Source: Aralia elata (Eukaryota > Streptophyta > Magnoliopsida > Apiales > Araliaceae). Taken from it: a DNA stretch of 64,000 nucleotides. Of this stretch, positions 11,875-24,000 are shown in pieces; positions within the stretch are counted from its first letter, which is position 1; every line of letters begins with the position of its first letter. The notes beneath the pieces are model-generated. The model was not told the origin of the DNA and made no database searches. It saw only the letters and a list, made by a program, of their open reading frames with translations. The translations under genes were made by a program, and so were the position numbers. The DNA lies in NCBI GenBank assembly GCA_034770075.1, contig CM068383.1, positions 8,149,778-8,213,777 on the forward strand, given 5' to 3'.

Positions 11875-12822
11875 ACCTTTTTTAACATGTATCCAGACCT
11901 AATGTCTCTAACTTTTATTGTTTTTCTAGTTAATCTATTATTCTTTAATTATTACGTAGGACTACGACTGAGTTACTCCTACTCCAGTAATAGGTGTCAA
12001 CGGTTATGAAGAGTAGTTACTTCAAGCCACCAATAGAGTTTTAATAGGTATATAATGCGTCTTACCGAATGATTAAAGAAAATATATAAAAACTACTCAC
12101 TACATTAATCCCACATATTTATGTGGATAGAGCAACACTGGATGGTCATATAGGAATAAGCTAATATTATATATATGGGTCCTTATCCGTTGTAACCGAT
12201 TATCACAAATATTATTATAACAATTAACTTTTCAGTCGTTGATCATGATAATAAAATGTTGATTTGACTGGATTTCTCCCCTGTCGTTGAGAGTAATGAC
12301 AAATATACTCTTTCTAACGACAAGAGAAATGACCAAAATATCTTTTTTTACTCTCATCTCTGCCCGCTACTCCTACCGTTACAAGGAGCAGCGGTAAGTT
12401 GGTCTCCATATCTTCCTGTAAGAACCAAAAGCATCAAGAATTCACTAATTAATTCCTCTAAATTCATCATCTTTCTCTCACCCAAGATATTTTCATCACA
12501 CTTTTATCATCGTCAATTATATTCATTAATTCTTAATTGATTTCATCATGTTCTCTCTCTTAAAAAAACATAAAACACATGGACACAAATTTAATCAAAT
12601 CACACATGCATAACAAATTATAACCCAAACTCTTAAAATTATATTATGACCTAGCGTAATATTTAACCCCAAATTAATCAAGAACCTTCTCCATTGGGCT
12701 GTTGCCTGAATTCTCTATCTTCATCGGACAAATTTCTGGGCAACCCATGAAGAGAGTAAAGGAACCATTACATTAGTTGACAATCTAATTGACCCATCAT
12801 CATCATCAGGGTAATCTCTTCA
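11465..12822. other. Unassigned AT-rich stretch, no gene recognised
   Basis: No convincing coding frame or element end. It contains a TA microsatellite (11827-11870) and short poly-A/poly-T runs. The part 12660-12820 is less AT-rich and could be a decayed exon or an element remnant, but I cannot identify it. Confidence 0.5.
11827..11870. repeat. TA dinucleotide microsatellite
   Basis: About 22 TA units following a T-rich tract. Confidence 0.95.
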
Positions 12823-13373
12823 AAACATGCCTCGCATATCTATCTCGGTCTTCTAGGGTAATCTCTAACTTTATATCCATCTCCCTCAATGTTCTTCTAA
12901 GGTGTTTAACCTCGTCCTCTAACTTTGTGATCATGCCACGATCTCGTACTTCATCCTTGAAGTGATGCCTATTCTTTTTCGCTCTTTCTTTCCTCACTCG
13001 AGAACTAGGCCCCCGAGGTTTCTCTGACTTTTCATCCCTAATCCCATATTGAGACGATTCAGGAACAGACTTATTGGTTGGCTTCTTATGGGGTACGAAA
13101 TAAATTTTGGGGTCAAAATCTCCAAATCCCTCAGATAAGTCATCTACCATGTTTTGATCACCCATCCTACAATAAAATAAAATACCCAATTAGCCTCAAG
13201 TACTAAACCTCAAATAATACGAAGATTCATTATCTTATTCTCTATTTAACTTCAAAATTCTTAAATTAGCCAAAACTATAACCCACAGCTAACTCCCAAA
13301 ATCACTCCCCAAGAAATATGTAGGATTTTTCAACCCACCACATTGCGAAGGGCCACTGCTCTGATACCATCTC
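12823..13373 (-). pseudogene. Truncated second copy of primer site and ORF0
   Basis: 13358-13369 is the primer site (TGGTATCAGAGC on the minus strand), four bases from the LTR end. The frame 13189-12806 repeats the first roughly 120 residues of the ORF0 at 17264 (MGDQNMVDDLSEGFGDFDPK), with a handful of substitutions. The match to the other copy stops at about 12823, where unrelated sequence begins. Confidence 0.8.
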
Positions 13374-14692
13374 TGTAACACCCCGACCCGCTACAGGTCC
13401 GAAGTGCTACACGTCGCAAGCCCAAAGGCCTGCAAGGCAACAATATCAATAGCGCAGCCCAAACAAAATAATTTAACAATAATCTTAAATTAAACCCAAC
13501 AATAAACATCTTTTAAATCCATTTCAAAGTGAAATACTACCAAATATCAAAAATGTAAAATGGAGACACAGCTCCTAGAAACTAATAGTTTCTATCAAAA
13601 TTCAACATTAAAGGAAATGATATTTTAAACAAATCTTCAGCTATCCAAAGTGCATCAAATAAGTGCTCAGCTCTCAACAATGGAACCTGTAAAAATTTGT
13701 AAGGGGTGAGCGATGAAGCTCAGCAAGTGACAATCCTCCCTATTTAGGCGAATCAAGTACAATTTACAAAAATACTTTTTCGAAATATCTTTTTGCTCAA
13801 TAACAATAGTATATATGCTTTCAAAATTAAAACAATTCACAAATAATTTCAATGTATACAATATATATTTTTTAAATCACAGCCCTAGCGACTAAGGTTA
13901 CAATAGCCCTGTAACACGGCCCAAAAGTTCGATAGTGTCAATGTTCACGCACCCTACTAAGGTATCTATAAAAATGCACGCTCCCCGAAGGACATCTAAA
14001 AGGTGTGGGCCTTAGTAGGTCCTATATTAGCTCCGGAACTAAACGTAAATACTAACGGATTCTATACATAGTCGGACTGAGGATTTAAAAAATGTTTCAC
14101 AATCTCATCGATATTCAAAACTATATTATTTCACAGTTCAAAACTATATAATCCCCTTTCACAGTTCAAAAATATATAATCCCCTTTCACAATTCAAAAA
14201 TAAATACTTGATCCGAATTTTGAGATAGAAGAATATAACAATTTAATTTAAACGGAAGCCTTAAATAAAACATAACAAATTTTGAAACCATACATTTAGG
14301 CATCCGAGTAATTACTGAGCATATATAAAAGTAAACGATAATTTTAAAAAAACACTAAATAGTTCGGAAAACCACTTACCTCGATATTGCGAAACACGAA
14401 ATTAAAACGAACAAATCCTAAATATAAAATTAGGACAAATAAAATTATTAGAATCCAATACTATAACTTACTCAAACTCTTAACTAAATTTTTATGCACA
14501 TAAATCTCAATTTTAATTCAATACTGTGATAAAATATTATACTTGAAAATATTTAATCTTTCAATGATTTATAAATATCGGTGCCAATTATACATATTTT
14601 AAAACTAAAATAGTTGTCTAACCACAATCCACTGCCATGATGCTAACTTACTGTCATGAACACAATGTTCATCATGTAGAGAAAATACATAG

Positions 14693-14725
<33 letters not shown>

Positions 14726-15411
14726 CAAACTGCCATGTAATGGCAGGGGAACTATACTAATATAATAACATTACAAGTGTATACAATACATGTGCAATAT
14801 CTATTGTTCAGTCATGGAATATTACCTGGACTTATATATTACATATAATATACCGCACCCGTAAATATAAATTAATGAACATGACTTTGTGTTAAACAAA
14901 TCAAATTATGTAATCACTTTAAACAAACACACTTGCAGCATTACTCACGGAAAATTGCATATATAAATACTATTTCAACATCTCTGTTATTCACATAGAG
15001 TATGTACACAACTTACTGTTTTTAAGAAATTATTATTATAATTATTGATTTAAAAAAAATATAATCATACATATATATATATGTTATAGGAATCAACTCA
15101 TAATTGAAAAAGAAGGGTTTAGGTTTACCTTTGAGTTTTCTTCTTTTCTTTTTCTCTGTTCTGCAGTACTCCAAAGCCAAATACTTGTTTACGTTTTTTT
15201 CTCTCTTTAGTTGTTTAAATATATATAATTCCTTTGCAAAATAGGTTACCAAGTAAAAGAGTCCTTTTAAAATTTAAAAAGGTTGTTATAACTTATCTTA
15301 ATCCTTATAGGTTTTAGATATGTATAAATAATTATCAGTTACACTTCTATTATCTAATTATATTATTATTATTATTATTATATTCTTTTTTTAAAAAAAC
15401 CGGGTATTACA
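13374..15411 (-). repeat. LTR1 of the gag-only element (2038 bp)
   Basis: On the minus strand starts TGTAATACCCGG (15411) after the purine tract AAGGAGGGTAGAA and ends GGTGTTACA (13374). Compared with LTR2 it carries one extra unit of a roughly 36-bp repeat near 14120-14200, and it keeps the 690 bp beyond the TA microsatellite (14695-14723) that LTR2 lacks. An ATT microsatellite lies at 15360-15382. Confidence 0.85.
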
Positions 15412-15424
15412 TTCTACCCTCCTT
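15412..15424 (-). other. Polypurine tract of the gag-only element
   Basis: AAGGAGGGTAGAA on the minus strand, next to the LTR start; primes plus-strand DNA synthesis in this class. Confidence 0.75.
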
Positions 15425-15541
15425 AAAAGAATTTGGTCCTCCAAATTCACAAGTCACAATTTAAAAGAAAATACACATACCATAAAATTAAGAAACTTAT
15501 TATTTAATTATCAAACACATTTGTTAAAAGAGTTTCATACC

Positions 15542-16525
15542 TTAATTCTGGCTGCCTAACAGCTGAAACACACGTCCTCGATTTGGTCCTAGACTTGCTA
15601 ATGTTATTTCCTCCTTCTTCCCATCTCCTCTAGGTGGAGGGTTCTTGGGGCATTGTGCAATCCTATGGCCGAAATCTCCACAATGAAAACACGCTCCCGT
15701 ATTCCAACGGCATTCCTTGTCTGGGTGGTTTCTACCACACCTTGTACACCTCAGTTTATTCTCTTGATTCCATTTATTTCCTTGATTTCCTCTAAATTTA
15801 GTATTCTGCGTATTCAACTTCTTCGTAGGTCCTCCATGGCTCGACTCTCCCCCGGATGGCTCTTCTCTCTTATTGTTCTTCCCTTTCTCCATTTCTGCTA
15901 AGCCCTTCTCGATTACTAACGCCTTATTGAGCACCGCATCATATGTGGGGAGTTCAAAGGACGCCACACCATGTCTTATATCGGCCCGCAATCCATCCTC
16001 TAACCTACGTGCTTTCGTCTCCTCATCTGCTACTAAGGTCGGTGCATACTTGGCGAGCTTTACGAATTTGGCTTCATATTGAGAAACTGTTTTACTCCCT
16101 TGTTCGAGCCTGATAAATTCCCTCTCCTTTTGTGCCCGGATCATTCTAGGAAAGTACTTGTTGGTAAATACTTCCTTAAACATAGTCCATGTGTAGGGTT
16201 CGGGATTCCCCTCGTGCTTTCTTTTCTCCATAAGCCACCAATCATACGCCCCACCTTGAAGTTGGTAAATTGCCAACGTCACCTTATTAGCCTCACTACT
16301 TCCTAGCAAGTCAAACGCCTTCTCCATTTCTTAAATCCACCTCTCAATGATGGCAGGGTCCGTAGCCCCTTCAAAAATTGGCGGGTTCAATCGCTTGAAT
16401 TCCGCTACTATGCCACGTTGCCCAGGCTGTTGGTTCTGCACTAGCTGAGCTAAGGTAGTAGCCAGCTGAGTCATACCATCAACACCAAAATTGTTGTTAG
16501 TAGGGATGTTTCTTCTGGGCGGCAT
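15542..16525 (-). pseudogene. Gypsy gag (capsid and zinc knuckles), one in-frame stop
   Basis: Starts MPPRRN at 16525, a common start of plant chromovirus Gag. After about 65 residues an in-frame TAA (16328-16330) interrupts ERWI-stop-EMEKAF, where Gln is expected from the family pattern. The capsid (retrotrans_gag family) follows: YQLQGGAYDWWL, FKEVFTNKYFPRMIR and LEQGSKTVSQYEAKFVKLAKYAP. Two zinc knuckles lie near the C-terminus: CTRCGRNHPDKEC, then CFHCGDFGHRIAQC. The frame ends soon after (GRVFQLL), where autonomous elements run into protease. About 328 residues in all. A single C-to-T change explains the stop. Confidence 0.88.
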
Positions 16526-16754
16526 TTTCCTACACAGAAGAAATCCCCAGTCAACAACACTATACAAACTAGTAACATAAAGGAATCAAGGTAAAAGCAC
16601 ACACATAATTGAAATTCAAAAACTTCATATTTATTTAATTCAAAATACCATCACATGTTCACGCTCAAAAAGCAAGGTAACAAACAATTAACAAACGAAA
16701 AATCCATAAAATCCCTAAACAAAACTCTTCCTAAATTCTAATCTATTACAAAAT

Positions 16755-17264
16755 TTAACGCCACTTGGCGTCCCTCTTCTTCACCACCTCAAGACATTTG
16801 TCGAACTCCTCAATAAATGTGTCCACTGCCTCTTGTGGTTCCGCTGCACCAGGAAAAACATGACGGACAGCTTCCTTAAGACTTTCACATCCCTTCAAAA
16901 TATGCCTCGCATATCTATCTCGGTCTTCTAGGGTAATCTTTAACTTTATATCCATCTCCCTCAATGTTGTTCTAAGGTGTTTAACCTCGTCCTCTAACTT
17001 TGCGATCATGCCACAATCTCTTACTTCATCCTTGAAGTGATGCCTATTCTTTTTCGCTCTTTCTTTCCTCACTCGAGAACTAGGCCCCCGCGGTTTCTCT
17101 GACTCTTCATCCCTAATCCCATATTGAGATGATTCACGAACAGACTTATTGGTTGCCTTCTTATGGGGTGCGAAATAAATTTTGGGGTCAAAATCTCCAA
17201 ATCCCTTAGATAAGTCATCTACCATGTTTTGATCACCCATCCTACAATAAAATAAAATACCCAA
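16755..17264 (-). CDS. ORF0: coiled-coil protein between primer site and gag
   Basis: An intact frame of 169 residues; the likely start is the second Met (MGDQNMVDDL). It has a basic middle part (SSRVRKERAKKNRHHFKDEV) and a heptad-like stretch (KLEDEVKHLRTTLREMDIKLKITLEDRDRYARHILKG), then EAVDTFIEEFDKCLEVVKKRDAKWR. I do not recognise a named domain. A second partial copy keeps the frame open (13189-12806), which argues for past constraint. Element D has a similarly placed coiled-coil ORF (58417-57627) with no clear residue similarity by eye. Function unknown; RNA binding or assembly with Gag is only a guess. Confidence 0.6.
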   Translation of the reverse strand: MGILFYCRMGDQNMVDDLSKGFGDFDPKIYFAPHKKATNKSVRESSQYGIRDEESEKPRGPSSRVRKERAKKNRHHFKDEVRDCGMIAKLEDEVKHLRTTLREMDIKLKITLEDRDRYARHILKGCESLKEAVRHVFPGAAEPQEAVDTFIEEFDKCLEVVKKRDAKWR

Positions 17265-17432
17265 TTAGCCTCAAGTACTAAACCTCAAACAATACGAAGA
17301 TTCCTTATCTTATTCTCTATTTAACTTCAAAACTCTTAAATTAGCCAAAACTATAACCCACAGCTAACTCCCAAAATCACTCCCCAGGAAATATGTAGGA
17401 TTTTTCAACCCACCACATTGCGAGGGGCCACT

Positions 17433-17444
17433 GCTCTGATACCA
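17433..17444 (-). other. Primer binding site (tRNA-Met type), gag-only element
   Basis: TGGTATCAGAGC on the minus strand, four bases (GAGA) after the LTR2 end. Confidence 0.85.
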
Positions 17445-17448
17445 TCTC

Positions 17449-18743
17449 TGTAACACCCCGACCCGCTACAGGCCCGAAGTGCTACACGCCGCAAGCCCAA
17501 AGGCCCGCAAGGCAACAATATCAATAGCGCAGCCCAAACAAAATAATTTAACAATAATCTTAAATTAAACCCAGTAATAAACATCTTTTAAATCCATTTC
17601 AAAGTGAAATACTACCAAATATCAAAAACGTAAAATGGAGACGCAGCTCCTCGAAACTAATAGTTTCTATCAAAATTCAACATTGAAGGAAATTATATTT
17701 TAAACAAAACTTCAGCTATCCAAAGTGCATCAAATAAGTGCTCAGCTCTCAACAATGGAACCTGTAAAAATTTGTAAGGGGTGAGCGATGAAGCTCAGCA
17801 AGTGACAATCCTCCCTATTTAGGCGAATCAAGTACAATTTGCAAAAATACTTTTTCGAAATATCTTTTTGCTCAATAACAATAGTATATATGCTTTCAAA
17901 ATTAAAACAATTCAAAAATAATTTCAATGTATACAATATATATCTTTTAATCCACAGCCCTAGCGACTAAGGTTATAATAGCCCTGTAACACGGCCCAAA
18001 AGTTCGATAGTGTCAATGTTCACGCACCCTACTAAGGTATTTATAAAAATGTATGCTCCCTGAAGGACATCTAAAAGGTGTGCGCCTTAGTAGGTCCTAT
18101 ATTAGCTCCGGAACTAAACGTAAACACTAACGGATTCTATACATAGTCGGAGTACTGAGGATTTCAAAAACGTTTCACAATCTCATCGATATTCAAAACT
18201 ATATTATTTCACAGTTCAAAACCATATAATCCCCTTTCACAGTTCAAAAATAAATACTTGATCCGAATTTTGAGATAGAAGAACATAACGATTTAATTTA
18301 AACGGAAGCCTTAAATAAAACATAACAAATTTTGAAACCATACATTTAGGCATCCGACTAATTACTAAGCATATATAAAAGTAAACGATAATTTAAAAAA
18401 AAACACTAAATAGTTCAGAAAGCCACTTACCTCGATATTGCGAAACACGAAATTAAAACGAACAAATCCTAAATATAAAATTAGGACAAATAAAATTATT
18501 AGAATCCAATACTATAACTAACTGATACTCTTAACTAAATTTTTATGCACATAAATCTCAAATTTAATTCAATACTGTGATGAAATATTATACTTGAAAA
18601 TATTTAATTATTCAATGATTTATAAATATCGGTGCCAATTATACATATTTTAAAACTAAAATAGTTGTTTAACCATAATCCACTGCCATGATGCTAACTT
18701 ACTGTTATGAACACAATGTTCATCATGCAGAGAAAATACACAG

Positions 18744-18796
<53 letters not shown>
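17449..18796 (-). repeat. LTR2 of the gag-only element, truncated
   Basis: Aligns closely with LTR1 from its 3' end (17449) to the TA microsatellite (18746-18796), then the match stops. About 690 bp of LTR start are missing and are replaced by unrelated sequence from 18797. Confidence 0.85.
18746..18796. repeat. TA dinucleotide microsatellite
   Basis: About 25 TA units at the broken end of LTR2. The same site in LTR1 has about 14 units. Confidence 0.95.
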
Positions 18797-18801
<5 letters not shown>

Positions 18802-19061
18802 TCTGGATCTTAAGCTCACCCTTATCCGGCTCACCCTAAGCTCACCCCCCTTTAGCGACAGATCCGGCGACGGTTTGGTAATACAACCGTCGTATATACA
18901 TGTTTTGTTATATGTATCCAAATCACGCTCAAAACATTGTATTATGTAAAAATTTTAGTTCCATAATTATTTATTTATTTATTTTTAGTTGTTTTAAAAA
19001 AAAAGCAAAAAAAAAAAAGGTCCGGATTTTGTTAAAATCCGGAATCTCGGACTGGATCCCC

Positions 19062-19063
<2 letters not shown>
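18797..19063 (+). mobile_element. Small unclassified insert between TA microsatellites (Micron-like)
   Basis: 267 bp with no coding frame, directly bordered by TA repeats on both sides. Near the ends it has CTGGATC (left) and ACTGGATC (right) as direct copies. It holds two hairpins: CGACGGTT/AACCGTCG (about 18869-18895) and CCGGATTTT/AAAATCCGG (about 19021-19041), the second following an A-run. The setting recalls the rice Micron elements that lie in TA microsatellites; no sequence relation is claimed. Confidence 0.4.
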
Positions 19064-19113
<50 letters not shown>

Positions 19114-19128
19114 CGCGCGCGCGCGCGT
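19064..19128. repeat. Compound TA, GT, GC microsatellite
   Basis: TA repeat (19064-19102) passing into GT then GC units. A similar TA-to-GC compound occurs at 19519-19589. Confidence 0.95.
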
Positions 19129-19180
19129 GAAATTTTGAATTTGGGGAATGATATATTAGAATAGTACCATCTTATATGGG

Positions 19181-19223
19181 AAGTCTAAATCATTCATTGC
19201 TCTTTTCAAGAGGTGTTATATAT

Positions 19224-19258
<35 letters not shown>

Positions 19259-19402
19259 CATTGCTCTTTTCAAGAAATGTATTGAACTCTCTTAAATAAT
19301 TCACGAAATATAAAGTACACTTCTTGAAAAGAGCAATGATTCAGACTTTAACATGTACGACTGTACTTTTCAAGAAGTGTATTGAACTCTCTTAAATAAT
19401 TT
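19181..19402. repeat. Fold-back (inverted) repeat, MITE-like, with a third copy
   Basis: Arms of about 33 bp at 19181-19216 and 19317-19349 are inverted copies (core GCTCTTTTCAAGA). Direct copies of part of the arm with GTATTGAACTCTCTTAAATA occur at 19259-19300 and 19364-19402. The loop holds another TA repeat (19217-19255). Clear target duplications were not found. Confidence 0.55.
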
Positions 19403-19514
19403 ATTAAAACAAAAAACAAATTAATTAATTAAAGCATGAAGCAATAACACCGTGTGATAGTATCATTTTCAAGTATAATAACCTTCTAATGCATTGGAGG
19501 TGAAATTCGAGGAG

Positions 19515-19578
<64 letters not shown>

Positions 19579-20698
19579 CGCGCGCGCGCAAAAATACAGG
19601 ATGCATTATTTAAATGGAAAATAATGCTTTTTGTCCTCCACATGCTCTAGGTATATATAAACTAAAATCCAGTTGTGCCACACCGACCAAACACTCATAA
19701 ATATTATATTTATTTTACTAATTCTTCCTCTATTCTAATTAAATATTATGATCAATTTTAAAATTTTAAAAGAAATAAAAGAATTATAAAAATTTTAACC
19801 TATTATGAATTCATTTACTTTTAAAATTACAATTATGAAAATTGTAAATTACTTAAAAAGACAGATAATTATTTATTACTTAAAAAATCTAAATGAATCG
19901 CATCAAATTTCTGTCTCCTGCACTATCAGTTTGTCAATGGACTTGTGGAATTGTTTACTTTAAGCACTGAATTGCATTGGAAATTAGAGATTTGCATTTA
20001 GTAGAATTTTATAATCTTTGCAAAATATATAGTAGAGAAGTCTTATCCTAAAGACTTTAATGACTTAGAGAAATTATAAGTGAGAATGCAACTTTAAAGT
20101 GATAAACTTGATATGTTTCAAAAATCGATTTACAAGGAGTTAACATTGGTTTGTAGTCTATCTCGTCTCATTTGTAGATAAGTGTTGATGATGGCTATCT
20201 TCGAGTCTTGATCAGAAGCTGTTGAAGGAGAATTCGACCTGTAAAGAGAATCATCAGAATATCCCCACTTCTTTAATTCATTTTAATGGGTTGGATTAGA
20301 AGCATGCATATGAAGGTCTTTCCCATTCGTGGAGTACTGTGTGCACACAATTGTTTTTTGGTTTTGGGACGCCAGGCAGCGAAATGACATGTATGAATTC
20401 GATTGCATCGACATTTAATGCTTGAAAAATACAGGTGTGCGTCAGCTTTCTTAGTTGTCACCTAGATTCGCGCATGGGTCCACAATTTTATTTTTTTTTT
20501 TGCTAATTTAAGACAAAATTTAAATTCACACATACTACTTTCTCATTGCAAAAGTTTGAACTCCCACCCTCTTGTTACACAAGGGGTGGGAATAACCATT
20601 AGGCGTGGGTCCGCGTTTTGGAGCACATTCTATTGTTCAACTTCTTTTTTGATTTGGATGGTTGCAGAACGACCTCAACTGTACATCTGGGCCATCTT
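19403..20698. other. Unassigned stretch, no gene recognised
   Basis: Mostly AT-rich, with a compound microsatellite at 19519-19589. The part 20160-20640 has a more even base mix, but the short frames there (62 and 60 residues) have no recognisable motif. Confidence 0.5.
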
Positions 20699-21095
20699 TG
20701 TAATACCCGAAGTTTTCAAGAAATATAAACGAGACTAAAAATACGAATAAAATATTGTAAACTGAAATTTCAATGAAATAAAAATTGACTTTTATTTTGT
20801 CATAAATGACTATATTGACAAATCGAAACATGAACAACAAATAAAGGTTGTAAAACCCTAAGTTTCAATAATTATAAATGCGATTACAAATGAAAATGAG
20901 AATTATGCATGAAAAATTTAAAGTTCAATAAGAAATGAAAATTGAAATTTATTTAGAGTCATAAATTGGAAAACGTTATATCGAAAGAAAAAAAACTGAT
21001 AAGCGAGAAATAACCAACAGTAACGCGTAAAAATGGAGACGCGTATATGAGGGAGCTATATATATGGTTAGAAGGGGATGGAATAAAGAAAGATA

Positions 21096-24000
21096 TGTGA
21101 CAACCCGAAAATTTAAGAGAATTATAAATAATCTTGAATGATTAAATAAAGGCTTAAAGAATAAAACCTAGATTGGAAGCAGAGGAGTGATTAAAATTAT
21201 TTTAGAAAAACCTATATGGTTTGATATTTGAAAGAATGTAAAGAGAATGTGAACGATAGAAATGTTGAAGAATAAGATTACTAATGGATAAATTCAGCAA
21301 ACCATATTCAAGCCAAATATATGAAAATAAAGATTTAGCTATGTTATGTGAAATTTTATTGCATAAGTGAATATTAGCTATGCAATATGAGATTTTGGAA
21401 TATAATAAATATATTAGTATATATATTTATTATATGTACGTGAACGGTAGAAACAATTTCTAAAAGGAAATAAGATGAGTAAAATTAAAATAACTTATTA
21501 TATAAAGTTATTGGTAGCATTAAATATACTTAAGGTATAACTGTCATTTTATTGAAGAAATCATATATTATATGATTGAGTGTAATGTATGCATATTTTT
21601 AATGTAGTGAATATATTATTATATTTACTACAGTTAAATGGTTGAAAACAAATTATAGAAGGGAAAAGAAAATAATTAGTTTTAAGTATGCGAGAATTAT
21701 TGTATACTCTAAATAAATATTATTAAAATAAATTCTAGCATTGAATTATTTTAATAAAGAGAGAATATTTTTTTTATTGAATAGATTTCCATTTATATGG
21801 AAAATAAAATAAAATGCATATATTTATTACGCGAGGAAATGAAATTGTTATGAACAACTTGTATAAGGATTTGTATGGGGTGGTTTAAGGTATATATAAT
21901 ATTTATATATACTTTACCCAAGGATATTGGAATAAATTCTTATGTGAATTATTTTAAGGAATAAAGGATAATATATTTATTTAATATATTAAGAAAGTCA
22001 ATAAATTTTTAATTGAATTTACGTTAATGAGGTAAGGATATTATATTTATTATAATATCTTGGGTATGTAGATAATTGTATTTGCATAAGAAGATTATGT
22101 CTAGCATATTTATTTTGTAAATATGTAATTCATGTATGATATGTTATGTTCTATATAATTTATATATCAAAGATGGGTTATATAAATTATATTTTTTCAT
22201 ATGGGTAAAATATTTTAAAGAGTATGAATTGGTAACTTAAGAGTTAAAATTTAGTTACTAATTATTGGGTGATTTTAAATTATCCAATGCAACTATTATG
22301 TTATTTAAGAAACAAATAAATTAAATTAAAAATGGGCTAGTTAATTTACTAGCCTAAGTGTTAATTTTATTAAAAGTCCAAGCAAGGAGGGGCCTTATGG
22401 TCATTTAGCAAGTAGATAAAAAAAATTGTGAAGCTTATCAAGTAGCCACCAAGCTTGCAAGGTGTCTTCATCTCCTCCTAAACACATGTTAGCTAGCTAA
22501 TAGGGGGCATGTGTCATGTGTTGGTTATTCAACACATGGGATAATTGAAGCAACAAGGAGGGGAAAGGGGGATGTACCCGCCCACTACATGGGTGGAAAA
22601 AGGGAAGTCATTTACTTAGTAACTAAGTATGGTAATAAAGCAAGTATTATTTCCCTTTTTCATTTCATTTTGGCTAGTGTTAGAGAAAGTAAGAGAGAGA
22701 AGAGAGAGAAAGAGAAAAGGCACGGATTGGAGAAGGAAAAAGAGAAATGGTAGCCATGGAGATAGAAGATGAAGAGCAAGGAAGAAGAAAGAAAGGCAAC
22801 AAAGGAAGGTAAAAATGAAAAATATAAGTGTTAGTTAAAAGCTTTATGTAGCTTTATTACTCATATGTTAGATCTATAAATTTTATGATCTTGTTGGATA
22901 AAACCTTATGAAAAGGTTAGATCTTAGATTATATGGTGTAATATGTTAATATATGTGATATTATGTTGGAAAATTTTGGGGAAAAAGAAAGCTAATGAGT
23001 TTTCTTAGTTTTTCAGAAAATGTTTAGTTAATAGTTAATGATCCATGTGATTTATTTTGGAGATCCAAGTTTGATATTTGTAATATTGTTGTTGGGTGTG
23101 CTAGATATAAAAGTATTAAGCAAAAGCCCTTTTGTTTGACTCAAAAATGTTGAGAGATGAGAAAGTTATGGGATTTGTTCTAAAACAACTCTTAGATGAA
23201 AAAAAATAAACAATAAGGCTACTGTCCCAAAAAGGAAATTTCAAAATTCGCTATAGTACTCTAAAAATTCTAGACTTTTGGTATGTTATAGTACACTGTA
23301 TAAGCTTTCCATAGACTCCGGAACAGACCAATTCCGACTTCGGAGCAAAGAGTTATGTCATTTTAAAGTAACTGAATCAAAACTGTCCAAACAGTGCGAA
23401 CAGTTCCTTTCCACAAATTTCTGGGCCTGATCTGTTTAGAATTTGGAAAAATGTCAATAGGCAAAAATTGTAGTCCCGGAAGTTAGTTTCGCGTGGGCTC
23501 AAAAATCTCCTAAAAAAGTTTTAAAACGAAAAAGTTATGACTGTTTTAGCAAGAGAGGGTAAAACTGCAAAAAAGATAAAAATCATTACGAAACTGCCCA
23601 GATAATAACGCAACATGCATGGAGTTTTGGCCTAAAGCAGGCGGGTTAAAGCTGTCTAGATTGGGTGATAATTACTCGCAGTAGATTTTGTTAGTAAACA
23701 GACGGGTTATACTGTCTGGATATTAACTAAAGAAGAACTTGGGCTGAAGTAGACAGTTTTAACTGTCCGGATAGATAATCAAAATGAAATTTGTTCTAAA
23801 GCAGACAGTCTTAACTGTCTGGATTAGACCTGTAACATAGAATCTTAAAAAAAAAAATTGGACACGTTTAATTTATAAAATGCGAACGACCTAAAATGAA
23901 TAGTATTATAATGTAAACCAAAGTGTGTTGGTTTCCAATAGCCGAGTAGTTGGCCAACGTTAAGCTACGTTGTCCCGAACTATATAAGGGAAGCGTAATA

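Larger units (their letters stand above)
12823..18796 (-). mobile_element. Gag-only gypsy element (TR-GAG-like), tandem LTR-body-LTR-body
   Basis: Read on the minus strand: LTR2 (18796-17449, its start missing), primer site, ORF0, gag, polypurine tract (15424-15412), LTR1 (15411-13374), a second primer site (13369-13358), then a second copy of the ORF0 region, cut off at about 12823. The body between the LTRs is only 2.04 kb and has gag with zinc knuckles but no protease, reverse transcriptase or integrase, matching the published class of terminal-repeat retrotransposons with GAG domain. The second body copy points to unequal recombination or a tandem insertion that shared an LTR. It would depend on pol proteins from another element. 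Confidence 0.8.

Noticed and set aside
12660..12820. Possible host exon
   Set aside because: Base mix is a little higher in G and C, but no splice-consistent frame or known protein pattern could be read.
18797..19063. Helitron end
   Set aside because: A hairpin is present near the right end, but no CTRR end follows at the usual distance and no TC start lies at an A-T insertion site.
18694..19130. Ile-Tyr repeat ORFs
   Set aside because: Translations of TA microsatellites.
22511..22753. 80-residue ORF ending in a Lys/Glu-rich tail
   Set aside because: It falls in the purine-rich leader of the family B LTR; the charged tail is a translation of GA-rich DNA.
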